Source: Pseudomonadota bacterium (lineage in GTDB: Bacteria > Pseudomonadota > Alphaproteobacteria > Sphingomonadales > SMXR01). Taken from it: a stretch of DNA of 61,326 bases. How positions within the stretch are numbered: position 1 is the stretch's first letter; every line of letters begins with the position of its first letter. The translations under genes were made by a program, and so were the position numbers. Below the pieces are notes generated by a model that ran no database searches, was not told the origin of the DNA, and saw only the letters and a list, made by a program, of their open reading frames with translations. Positions 7,326 to 15,007 of this stretch are shown here, piece by piece. The DNA lies in the NCBI GenBank assembly GCA_022566215.1, contig JADFJJ010000006.1, positions 1 to 61,326 of the forward strand, in the 5' to 3' direction.

Positions 7326-7847
7326 TTACTGTGTGGCGACGTAAGCGTTAAAGGCCGCGGAAAAGCCGGCGAACGAGACCGGCAGGGCGGTATTCTGCTC
7401 AACGTTGGGGCGGCCGAACACCAGGCGTCCCTCACCGGCGGCGCGCATCGCGGTAATAACCTCGGCGTTCAGCGGGAACTGCAGGCGGCAGCCATCGGCC
7501 AGACACATGGTATAGGTCAGGTTGTTGATGAATTGATCCTTGGCAACCTGGATGCCGGCGCCTTTTCTCAAATCAACACCAAGCGGCAACGTGACGATCA
7601 TGACATCGGTGCCGTTCGCCAGGCGGCGGATCTGAAGCCGGGCCAGCCGTTGTCTAGTTTCCTTGTTGACAATATTCTGGCTGAGCTGGCACACTTCCCG
7701 GCCTTCGGGCGCGATGCAGGTCAACAGCCAGTCCTGGTAATTGTCGCGCCGGGTGAATGTCCCTTCCTCTTCCTGGGCATTGAGGGTTGGCGTGGTGGCG
7801 ACCATAAAACTGACCGCCACGGCGCTGAAAAGATTAAATGTACCCAT
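7326..7847 (-). CDS. Invasion-associated locus B (IalB) family periplasmic protein
   Basis: 173 residues with an N-terminal signal peptide (about 1-24, ending LNAQ). The family signature is clear: YQDWLLTCIAPEGREVCQLSQ near residues 39-58, the VTLPLGVDLRKGAGIQV segment, and a second cysteine pair in MCLADGCRLQ. IalB proteins are small periplasmic beta proteins. In Bartonella they are linked to erythrocyte invasion, but they are widespread in free-living Alphaproteobacteria, where the role is unknown, so invasion should not be inferred. The start at 7847 has AAGGAC about 8 nt upstream. The gene is monocistronic between the tRNA and ygjP-type genes. Confidence 0.88.
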   Translation of the reverse strand: MGTFNLFSAVAVSFMVATTPTLNAQEEEGTFTRRDNYQDWLLTCIAPEGREVCQLSQNIVNKETRQRLARLQIRRLANGTDVMIVTLPLGVDLRKGAGIQVAKDQFINNLTYTMCLADGCRLQFPLNAEVITAMRAAGEGRLVFGRPNVEQNTALPVSFAGFSAAFNAYVATQ

Positions 7848-7910
7848 GGTATCAAGTCCTTATTGTTTAAGGTTTTTAAATTTCTGTTATAATCAAGGCC
7901 CTTGCCAGCC

Positions 7911-7961
7911 TTAAGGCCCTCTTTAGCACCAAATTTCCGGGATTAAAAGGGAGGGCCTTAA
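7911..7961. repeat. 11-bp perfect inverted repeat between ialB and the YgjP-type gene
   Basis: TTAAGGCCCTC (7911-7921) and GAGGGCCTTAA (7951-7961) form a stem with a 29-nt loop in the 133-bp gap downstream of the YgjP-type gene and upstream of ialB. There is no adjacent T-run on the minus strand. It may be a transcript-end hairpin or an operator. Confidence 0.5.
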
Positions 7962-7980
7962 TGTTGCGTTTTTTGATGTT

Positions 7981-8694
7981 TTACAAATCCCCTTTTAACA
8001 TTTTCCGACGCCCCTTCCAACCGGGCAGCATTTGATCCATCAGGGCGTAAAATTCCCGGCCGTGGTTCATATGCTCCATATGGCACAGTTCGTGGACGAT
8101 AACATAATCGATCAAACCGGTCTCCTTCAGCATCAGTTTAGCGTTCAGCGTCATGACGCCCTCACGGCCCATCGAACCCCAGCGGCTTTTCATCCAGCGG
8201 ATTTTAATCTCCGGCCGATCATGGTTGCGCCCGGCAAACGGCGGGAACAGTTTTGACAGCCGGTCCTCGAAAACACCCCTGGCCTCTTCGAGATACCAGG
8301 CCTTGAGCGCCCGTTCGATTTTTTCCGGGGCGGGAGCGCCGCGAAGCGTCAGGATAATAACCCCGTCCCTCAGCTCCGCCCGGTGGCGGACGCCCTTGAT
8401 GATGCCAAGCGGATACCTCGTCCCGAGGTAAAAGTGTGCCGCCCCATCGCGGTAGACCGGGGCATGCCCGGCGATTTTTTCAAAACGGTTTTGATGGCGT
8501 TCGATCCACCTGCGTTTTTTGAAAATCCAGTCCTCGATTTCCCGTAAAGGAGTGCGGTGCGGGGCGCGCACCACCAGCTCGCCGCCTTCCCTGATCTGCA
8601 ACGCCAGCGTACGCCGCGCCGAGCGCACCAGAGTGTAGTCCATCCCACCGGCCTTCCGGGCTGAGGTTTCGGGTTTTTTCTTCTTGAAGAACAT
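7981..8694 (-). CDS. YgjP-type (DUF45) metallopeptidase
   Basis: 237 residues with no signal peptide. The C-terminal catalytic motif is HELCH at 201-205, with H211 in MNHGREFYALM as third ligand: the H-E-L-x-H...N-H-G-x-x-F-W/Y arrangement of the DUF45/SprT-like family. The N-terminal half has VRSARRTLALQIREGGELVVRAP and WIFKKRRWIERH, also family-typical. In vivo substrates are not established; some members are annotated as UTP pyrophosphatase. The start codon overlaps the stop of the upstream PRPP synthetase gene by one base (TGATG), so the genes are translationally coupled. Confidence 0.88.
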   Translation of the reverse strand: MFFKKKKPETSARKAGGMDYTLVRSARRTLALQIREGGELVVRAPHRTPLREIEDWIFKKRRWIERHQNRFEKIAGHAPVYRDGAAHFYLGTRYPLGIIKGVRHRAELRDGVIILTLRGAPAPEKIERALKAWYLEEARGVFEDRLSKLFPPFAGRNHDRPEIKIRWMKSRWGSMGREGVMTLNAKLMLKETGLIDYVIVHELCHMEHMNHGREFYALMDQMLPGWKGRRKMLKGDL

Positions 8695-9584
8695 CAGCCC
8701 AAAGCCTCCGCAAAATAAGGCGCCAATACGACCGCATTGGAGGGATGCGGGATGCTGTCGGTGGAGACCACCGGGGCGATACCGGCGGCTTTGAAGGCTT
8801 TGGCCGCTTGCTCATCATAGAGAGCGTGGACCACCGCGGCGCTGACCGAGGCCGCCCCCGCCTCCAGCGCGGCCCGCGCGCAACCGATCACGGTCATGCC
8901 GGTGCTGATGACATCATCGATAATCAAAACCGGCCGCCCGGTCAGGGCTGAGCCTTCAAGGGTGACTTTGATGTCCCGGTCCCCGCGGCGTTTTTTCAGG
9001 GCGGTGATCCAGTCCAAACCAAGTGCCTCGGCAAACGGGCGGGCGATGTGGAAGGCCTCCTCATCGGGGCCGATAACAAGGGTATTTTTTTCAATCCCCC
9101 GGCCTTTGAAATAAGCCGCCAGCGGAACCGCCCCGGACAGCGCGCTCCCTTTGATGCCGGGAAAAATGCTTTCCATGGTGTGGCTTCTGTGCAGATGCGG
9201 CTCGACCGTGATCAGCCTGTCGATCCAGGGGGATATAACCCCGGCAAATATTTTTTGGCTGAGCGCTTCGCCTTTCCGGAACACCTTGTCCTGGCGCATG
9301 TAAGGCAGGTACGGCGCGACCAGCGTGATCCTGTCCGCCGCCAAATCCCTCACCGCCGAAGCCGCCTGGATGACCTCGAATATTTTCGCATTGGGATGAT
9401 GAAGGGGCCGGAATAAAATGGCCTCATCAGCCCCCTGCTCTATCCTGACCAGGGTTTCCCGGTCCGGGAAGGTATGAAGAGCAACCGAAAAATAAGGACA
9501 GCGGAGCACCGCCGCCAGCGCGCGCGCCTGGGTCTCGCATTCCGGGAAGCCATAAACGGCTTTGTGGTGTTTTGCTCCTGACAT
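8694..9584 (-). CDS. Ribose-phosphate pyrophosphokinase (PRPP synthetase), short form
   Basis: 296 residues, slightly shorter than classical Prs (~315). Recognisable blocks are FPDRETLVRI (39-48), PYLPYMRQDKVFRKGEALS (91-109, the ATP/ribose-5-phosphate loop), TVEPHLHR (127-133) and the PRPP loop VLIIDDVISTGMTV (219-232). The enzyme makes PRPP from ribose 5-phosphate and ATP for nucleotide, His and Trp synthesis. This short form resembles those often paired with AMP-phosphorylase-type enzymes, and here that gene lies 5 bp upstream. It may therefore be a second PRPP synthetase tied to nucleoside-phosphate recycling rather than the housekeeping copy. Cytosolic. Confidence 0.88.
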   Translation of the reverse strand: MSGAKHHKAVYGFPECETQARALAAVLRCPYFSVALHTFPDRETLVRIEQGADEAILFRPLHHPNAKIFEVIQAASAVRDLAADRITLVAPYLPYMRQDKVFRKGEALSQKIFAGVISPWIDRLITVEPHLHRSHTMESIFPGIKGSALSGAVPLAAYFKGRGIEKNTLVIGPDEEAFHIARPFAEALGLDWITALKKRRGDRDIKVTLEGSALTGRPVLIIDDVISTGMTVIGCARAALEAGAASVSAAVVHALYDEQAAKAFKAAGIAPVVSTDSIPHPSNAVVLAPYFAEALG

Positions 9585-9589
9585 GGCCT

Positions 9590-11083
9590 CTATCTGATTT
9601 TATACCCTGAATTCTCTTCCGCCATAGCCCGGGCGAAAGCGAAATCGGACCCGATCTCAGCATGGATACGGTATAGCGGCTCACCCTGTTTGACCTTTTC
9701 CCCGGTCTTTTTCAAAAGATCAACCCCGGCGCCCTTGAAATGAGGCGCGCCGGCGGCCCGGGCGATGCGCGCCAGACGCCCGCAATCAAGCGTTTTGACC
9801 TGGCCTGATTTTGGCGCCTTAACCTCGAAAACTTTGGTTCCGGGGTGCGTTTTTTCCGCCTTACCCTGATCACGGATAATGCCGGACATGGTCTCAAGCG
9901 CCTGGCCGCTCTCGAGAATTCTCTTGGCGGTCCGGTAGCCCTCGCCGCCCGGTAATTTGGCGTCAAACTCCAGGATCCGGCCCGCCAGCATCAAGGAGCG
10001 TTCGCGTAAGTCTTTCGGCCCGGCCTCGCGGCACGCCAGCACATCCATGACATCGCGCGCCTCAAGCACCGGGCCGATCCCGAAACCGACCGGCGCGGTC
10101 CCGTCAGTCAGGACCACGTCGACCACCATATCAATTCTCCGGGCGATATGTTCGAACAGCTTCCTCAGGCGCATCGCCTCTTTCCGGGTCTTGACCTTGG
10201 CGGTCGGGCCGACCGGGATATCGATCACCAGATGGCTGGAGCCGGCAGCGATTTTTTTCGACATGATCGAGGCCACCATCTGCTCCGGAGTGTCAATGCC
10301 AAGGGGCCTCTCGACCGAGATCATGATGTCATCGGCAGGCGACAGGTTGACCTTGCCGCCCCACACCAGGCAGCCATGGTGTTTGTGGACCACCTGCTTC
10401 ATTTTTTTCAGGTTCAAGTCGACCTCGGCCAATACCTCCATGGTATCGGCGGTCCCGGAGGGCGAGGTTATGGCGCGCGATGAGGTCTTGGGTATGGTCA
10501 GGCCGTAGGCCGCGACAATCGGCACAATCACCATCGAAGTGCGGTTCCCGGGCAAGCCGCCGACGCAGTGTTTGTCGACCACCAATGGGTAGGCGTGGTC
10601 CCAATCGAGGATATTCCCGGCCTTGGCCATGGCGACCGTCAGGTTGAAAATTTCCTCAACCGTCATGAAGCTGGCGCATGAGACCAGAAAAGCGGCGATC
10701 TCCATCTTGGAATAGCGGTAGGCGGCAATATCGTCGACGATCTCCCTGATCGCCCTGGCGCCCAGAACTTCGCCATAGATTTTGGCGCGGACATGATCAA
10801 GACTGGCCGGGGGGGTTGCCGGGGTGATCGAGACCTGGCCGCCCTCCTTGAGGCCAAGACGCCGGAATGCGGGGATTGAAAGCCCAAGCTCCATACACCC
10901 GAGGATCTTTTCATCTTCAACCACATTCAGGGTGGCAAGGATGGTTTTGCCGTGGCGGCCGGAAACTTCAACTTTGTTTAAGCCCAGAAACTCTTCGGGT
11001 TTGTAAATTTTGCAGGCGCACGAGAGATAGGCAATGTTCTCCCCGTAGGTATCAATTTTCAGGCATTTTACGCTTAGCGTCAT
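9590..11083 (-). CDS. Type-2 thymidine/AMP phosphorylase-like enzyme
   Basis: 497 residues, against ~440 for classical DeoA. An extra N-terminal beta domain of ~90 residues, ahead of the phosphorylase core, is the plan of archaeal AMP phosphorylases and bacterial type-2 thymidine phosphorylases. The phosphate-binding loop is VDKHCVGGLPGNRTSM (169-184). The PGN(R/K)T form is characteristic of the AMP-phosphorylase branch, whereas DeoA has KHSTGGVGDK. The signature TSSRAITSPSGTADTMEVLA follows. Likely reaction: phosphorolysis of a nucleoside 5'-phosphate to ribose 1,5-bisphosphate plus base, or of thymidine. The gene is first in an operon with PRPP synthetase and the YgjP-type protease. Confidence 0.82.
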   Translation of the reverse strand: MTLSVKCLKIDTYGENIAYLSCACKIYKPEEFLGLNKVEVSGRHGKTILATLNVVEDEKILGCMELGLSIPAFRRLGLKEGGQVSITPATPPASLDHVRAKIYGEVLGARAIREIVDDIAAYRYSKMEIAAFLVSCASFMTVEEIFNLTVAMAKAGNILDWDHAYPLVVDKHCVGGLPGNRTSMVIVPIVAAYGLTIPKTSSRAITSPSGTADTMEVLAEVDLNLKKMKQVVHKHHGCLVWGGKVNLSPADDIMISVERPLGIDTPEQMVASIMSKKIAAGSSHLVIDIPVGPTAKVKTRKEAMRLRKLFEHIARRIDMVVDVVLTDGTAPVGFGIGPVLEARDVMDVLACREAGPKDLRERSLMLAGRILEFDAKLPGGEGYRTAKRILESGQALETMSGIIRDQGKAEKTHPGTKVFEVKAPKSGQVKTLDCGRLARIARAAGAPHFKGAGVDLLKKTGEKVKQGEPLYRIHAEIGSDFAFARAMAEENSGYKIR

Positions 11084-11195
11084 GTCAGTCCCTGGAAGCC
11101 CTGGCCACTTGGCCCGTTGCTTTTCCGGTTAAGCGGTGTAAACTTAAATCACTCACATAAGAAAAAATGACGCAAAACCGCAAAAAGGTCAAACA

Positions 11196-11714
11196 ATGAA
11201 AATAAACCGGCTCTCTCAGTCCCTTGCCGCCCTGGCCCTGATTATCCTCAGCCCGGCCAAGGGATACGCCGCTGAGCCGGTTTTGTGGGAAACCTTCGAG
11301 AACTGGAAGGTATATTTGTCCACTACCGCTGGCGGGGATTTTGACCTTTGCATGGCCACCAGAACCTACCACAACGAGGAAATGCTGGTCTTTTACGCGG
11401 ATGCCAAAACCTCGGCGCTGGGCCTGTTTATCGAGGATTGGAAACTGGACGCACGCGACCGGTATCCGGTTCACCTGCAGTTTGACGGCGGACCGCTGAT
11501 CGAAACCGTTGCGATTGCCGATGAAACCAAGGAATCCGTTCTGTTCGACCTGAACCTGAACCAGCATATCCAGGCACTGACAGAGGCCGCGATAATGACG
11601 CTGCACACCGGCGCCGGAGCATTGGATTATGACTTAACAGGTGCTGAAGAGGCCATTAAAAGCGCTGCTATCTGCGCGGTGAACAATGCCCCGCCCGGCT
11701 CATTGGAGGAATAG
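11196..11714 (+). CDS. Secreted protein of unknown function
   Basis: 172 residues. A signal peptide covers about residues 1-25 (hydrophobic 9-20, cleavage near GYAAE). The mature protein begins with LWETFENWKVYLSTTAGGDFDLCMATR. A W-x-V...C arrangement of this kind recalls IalB-like or other small periplasmic beta proteins, but I cannot assign a family. Two mature cysteines (C52 and one near 163) could form a disulfide. The gene is divergent from the phosphorylase operon (112-bp gap) and followed by a short hairpin with a T-run at 11719-11742. Start ATG at 11196 follows AAAAGG. Confidence 0.7.
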   Translation: MKINRLSQSLAALALIILSPAKGYAAEPVLWETFENWKVYLSTTAGGDFDLCMATRTYHNEEMLVFYADAKTSALGLFIEDWKLDARDRYPVHLQFDGGPLIETVAIADETKESVLFDLNLNQHIQALTEAAIMTLHTGAGALDYDLTGAEEAIKSAAICAVNNAPPGSLEE

Positions 11715-11718
11715 CGGT

Positions 11719-11742
11719 TCTCCTTATTGGAGAGATTTTTTT
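11719..11742 (+). terminator. Intrinsic terminator
   Basis: TCTCC-ttatt-GGAGA (11719-11733) followed by GA and seven T's, directly after the stop of the secreted-protein gene. The stem is short but the T-run is strong. Confidence 0.5.
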
Positions 11743-11817
11743 CTGATCCCGTTTGACTCTTCCAAAAACCCCGATATAGTTTTTCACCGGCTAACAATTA
11801 ACACATCAGGGGATATT

Positions 11818-14800
11818 ATGACCGAGGTTTCTGTGAAAGGTCGGTTGACCAGAATTCTTATTTGCGCGGGCGTGGTTTTTACTGCTCTGTTGACCATTTC
11901 CGGCACGGCATTGGCCGAGGTCGATGAAAAATATTTTGAAGCGCTGGAATACCGCCTGGTCGGCCCGTTCCGGGGCGGGCGTTCGACAGCGGTTGCCGGG
12001 GATGTCCACAATCCCCTGACGTTTTACATGGGCGCCACCGGCGGCGGGGTATGGGTAACCCATAACGCCGGCCAGACCTGGGATAATATTTCCGACGGCC
12101 AGTTCAATGTCGGCTCAATCGGCGCGATTGCGGTTGCCCCCTCTGATCCAAACGTGATTTACGTCGGAACCGGCAGCGCTGGCATCCGCGGGGTTTCGGT
12201 CTCAACCGGCGACGGCGTCTACCGTTCAACCGACAAGGGCAAAACCTGGAAAAACGTTGGCCTTGCCAATTCAAGAACGATATCCGCGATTGTCATTCAC
12301 CCCGCCAATCCCGACCTTTTATATGTCGCCGTTCAAGGCTCATCATGGGGGCCGACCGAAGAGCGCGGCATTTACCGCTCAAAGGACGGCGGGGAAACCT
12401 GGGAAAATATCCTTTATGTCAATGACACCACCGGCGCATCCGATATCGTCATGGACCCGGCCAACACCAGGATCCTTTATGCCGGGATGTGGGATCACCT
12501 GAGGCGCCCCTGGGAAATCCGCTCCGGCGGGGAAGGCTCAGGTTTGCATAAATCAACCGATGGCGGCGATACCTGGGAGACAATAAATGAAGGTTTGCCG
12601 GAACTGATTGGTAAAACCGGGGTTTCCGTTTCGGCCAACCCGGACCGGATTTACGCCATCATTGAGGCCGAGGACAAAAAGGGCGGGCTTTACCGGTCTG
12701 AGAACGGCGGCGAGGATTGGACGCTGATTAACGATGATCGCAGGCTTTACCAGCGCGCCTGGTATTACACCCATGTGTTTGCCGATCCTGTTGACGAAAA
12801 CACTGTTTATGTCCTGGATGCGGGAGCGTCCAAATCGATCGATGGAGGGAAATCCTTTGAGAGTTTTGCGCAAGACGTCCACGGCGACCATCATGGCCTT
12901 TGGATTAATCCCGGGAATACCGACTTTATGATCAATGCCAACGACGGCGGCGGGACCGTTACGGTTGATGGCGGCAAAACCTGGAGCCGCCAGGATAACC
13001 AGCCCACCGCCCAATTTTACCGGGTCAATGCCGATCATGGCTACCCTTACAAAATTTATGGCGGTCAGCAGGACAATTCCAGCGTGGCGATTTACAGCCG
13101 CGGACCCGATGGCGGGATTGGCCGCGATGATTACGGGTCGGTGGGCGGGTGTGAAAGCGCCCATGTCGCCTTTGACCCGGATAATCCGCGCTATGTTTAC
13201 GCCGGGTGCTATCTGGGCTTGCTGTCCGAATATGACCAGGAAACCGGGCTCACCCGCGGGATTTCCCTGCTGCCCCATATCGGGGCCGGGGTTTCGCCGA
13301 GCGAGCGCGCATACCGCTTTAACTGGAATGCCCCGATTATTGTATCATCCCATGACCCAAACGTAATTTATTACGCCGGCAACGTCCTTTTCAAATCCAC
13401 CGACCGGGCCGAAAACTGGGAGGTTATAAGCCCCGACCTGACCCGCGATGATGAGGCGCATCAAGGCCCGATGGGCCAGCCCATCACCAACGAGGTGGCC
13501 GAGCATTACAATACCATTTTCGCACTGGTTGAATCACCCCATGATGCTGGCGTTCTTTATGTTGGCAGCGATGACGGCCTGGTAAACATCACCCGCGATG
13601 GCGGCGCCACCTGGCAGGACATCACCCCGAGACGGCTGGGCGAGGTGATGATCAATTCGATCGAGGTTTCCCCGCACACGCCCGGAACCGCTTATCTGGT
13701 CGCTACCGGCTATAAGAATAACGACCACGCGCCGATGATTTTCAAGACCACCAATTACGGGGCTAGATGGACCAATATTTCGGACGGCATTCCGGAACAT
13801 GAATTCGCCCGCGTGGTCCGCGAAGACACGGTCAGACCGGGGCTTCTTTTTGCCGGAACAGAGCGCGGTGTTCATATCTCCTTTGATGGCGGGAAAACCT
13901 GGCAGCCGTTCCAGCAGAACCTGCCCGCGGTTCCGGTCACCGACATCAAGGTCAATGGCAACGACCTGGTGCTTGCCACCCAGGGCCGCTCGTTCTGGGT
14001 GATGGATGATATCTCATCGCTGCGCGCCCACAACGAGGCCATGGAAGAGGCCAATATCACGCTTCTTGACCCGGCCGACGCGGCTTATTTCAATACCGTT
14101 GGCCAGGTCTATCGAAATCCGGTCCAGAACCCGGAAGACGGGGTTTATATCCATTTTGCCATCAACGACGTTGAGGCGGCCGGGGAAATGACCCTGGAAA
14201 TCCTCGATGAAAGTGGCGATGTGATCAGGACCTACCTCACCGAGGGCGAGGAAGAAACGGACTTTGAGACATTTGAGGCGGTAGAGGGGATGAACCGCCT
14301 GGTCTGGGATTATTCCGGCGAGCCGGTAAAACCTCTGGAAGGCTATTTTAATTATGCGAACTTCAGCCCCTCCTACCTGATGCCGCCCGGGAATTATTCG
14401 GTGCGGCTGTCATACGGTGAGGAAAGCCAGCAGCAAAGCTTTACGGTTTCCGATGATCCGCGCTCGCCAATCCCGGGTTTTATGAAGGGAGAACAGAATG
14501 AGCTTGTTCTCGACCTTTACAAACGGATTTATGAGCTTCATGAAAATATTCTAGACCTTCAGCTGGTCAAGGCCCAGGTGCAGGAAAAACTGGATCTGCC
14601 GGATGACATCGGCATGCCGGGCTCGGTGGTTGAAGCCGGCGAAGACCTGATTGAAAACATTGACGCCTGGATCGCCACCCTGATCAACAAAGAGCGGACA
14701 AACTTCCAGGACAGTCTCAATTGGGGAGATAAATACCTCGACCTCCTTCATTGGACATACATCAGCTTCCAATCGGAGGTTCCACCGCTGAACCGGAACC

Positions 14801-15006
14801 AGGTTTCCGAATATCACAATCTGGTTGGCCAGTGGGATGATATCGTGGCCGGGCGCGACCGGATAATTGCCGAGGATATTGTCAACTTCAACGCCCTTTA
14901 TTCCGAAAAAGAAATCCCTGCGCTTATTATGCCGGGGGTCCTTCCGGAGGAACCGGAAACGGACGACACCACCAAAGAAGAAACCGAAGAGAGCGAGGAT
15001 CAATAA
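11818..15006 (+). CDS. Large secreted BNR/VPS10-type beta-propeller protein (first of pair)
   Basis: 1062 residues with an N-terminal signal peptide (hydrophobic 12-30, cleavage near TALAE). The first ~720 residues carry repeated Asp-box/BNR motifs of S-x-D-G-G-x-T-W type: STDKGKTW, SKDGGETW, STDGGDTW, TVDGGKTW, TRDGGATW, SFDGGKTW. This is the multi-bladed propeller architecture of VPS10/sortilin-like or 'glycosyl hydrolase BNR' proteins. A fibronectin-like segment (MTLEILDESGDVIRTYLTEG) and a helical C-terminal part follow, ending in an acidic tail (EEPETDDTTKEETEESEDQ). No catalytic residues are evident and many such proteins lack glycosidase activity. I chose the ATG at 11818 because the signal peptide starts there and AGGGGA precedes it. 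The paralogue begins 1 bp downstream. Confidence 0.82.
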   Translation: MTEVSVKGRLTRILICAGVVFTALLTISGTALAEVDEKYFEALEYRLVGPFRGGRSTAVAGDVHNPLTFYMGATGGGVWVTHNAGQTWDNISDGQFNVGSIGAIAVAPSDPNVIYVGTGSAGIRGVSVSTGDGVYRSTDKGKTWKNVGLANSRTISAIVIHPANPDLLYVAVQGSSWGPTEERGIYRSKDGGETWENILYVNDTTGASDIVMDPANTRILYAGMWDHLRRPWEIRSGGEGSGLHKSTDGGDTWETINEGLPELIGKTGVSVSANPDRIYAIIEAEDKKGGLYRSENGGEDWTLINDDRRLYQRAWYYTHVFADPVDENTVYVLDAGASKSIDGGKSFESFAQDVHGDHHGLWINPGNTDFMINANDGGGTVTVDGGKTWSRQDNQPTAQFYRVNADHGYPYKIYGGQQDNSSVAIYSRGPDGGIGRDDYGSVGGCESAHVAFDPDNPRYVYAGCYLGLLSEYDQETGLTRGISLLPHIGAGVSPSERAYRFNWNAPIIVSSHDPNVIYYAGNVLFKSTDRAENWEVISPDLTRDDEAHQGPMGQPITNEVAEHYNTIFALVESPHDAGVLYVGSDDGLVNITRDGGATWQDITPRRLGEVMINSIEVSPHTPGTAYLVATGYKNNDHAPMIFKTTNYGARWTNISDGIPEHEFARVVREDTVRPGLLFAGTERGVHISFDGGKTWQPFQQNLPAVPVTDIKVNGNDLVLATQGRSFWVMDDISSLRAHNEAMEEANITLLDPADAAYFNTVGQVYRNPVQNPEDGVYIHFAINDVEAAGEMTLEILDESGDVIRTYLTEGEEETDFETFEAVEGMNRLVWDYSGEPVKPLEGYFNYANFSPSYLMPPGNYSVRLSYGEESQQQSFTVSDDPRSPIPGFMKGEQNELVLDLYKRIYELHENILDLQLVKAQVQEKLDLPDDIGMPGSVVEAGEDLIENIDAWIATLINKERTNFQDSLNWGDKYLDLLHWTYISFQSEVPPLNRNQVSEYHNLVGQWDDIVAGRDRIIAEDIVNFNALYSEKEIPALIMPGVLPEEPETDDTTKEETEESEDQ

Positions 15007-15007
15007 C

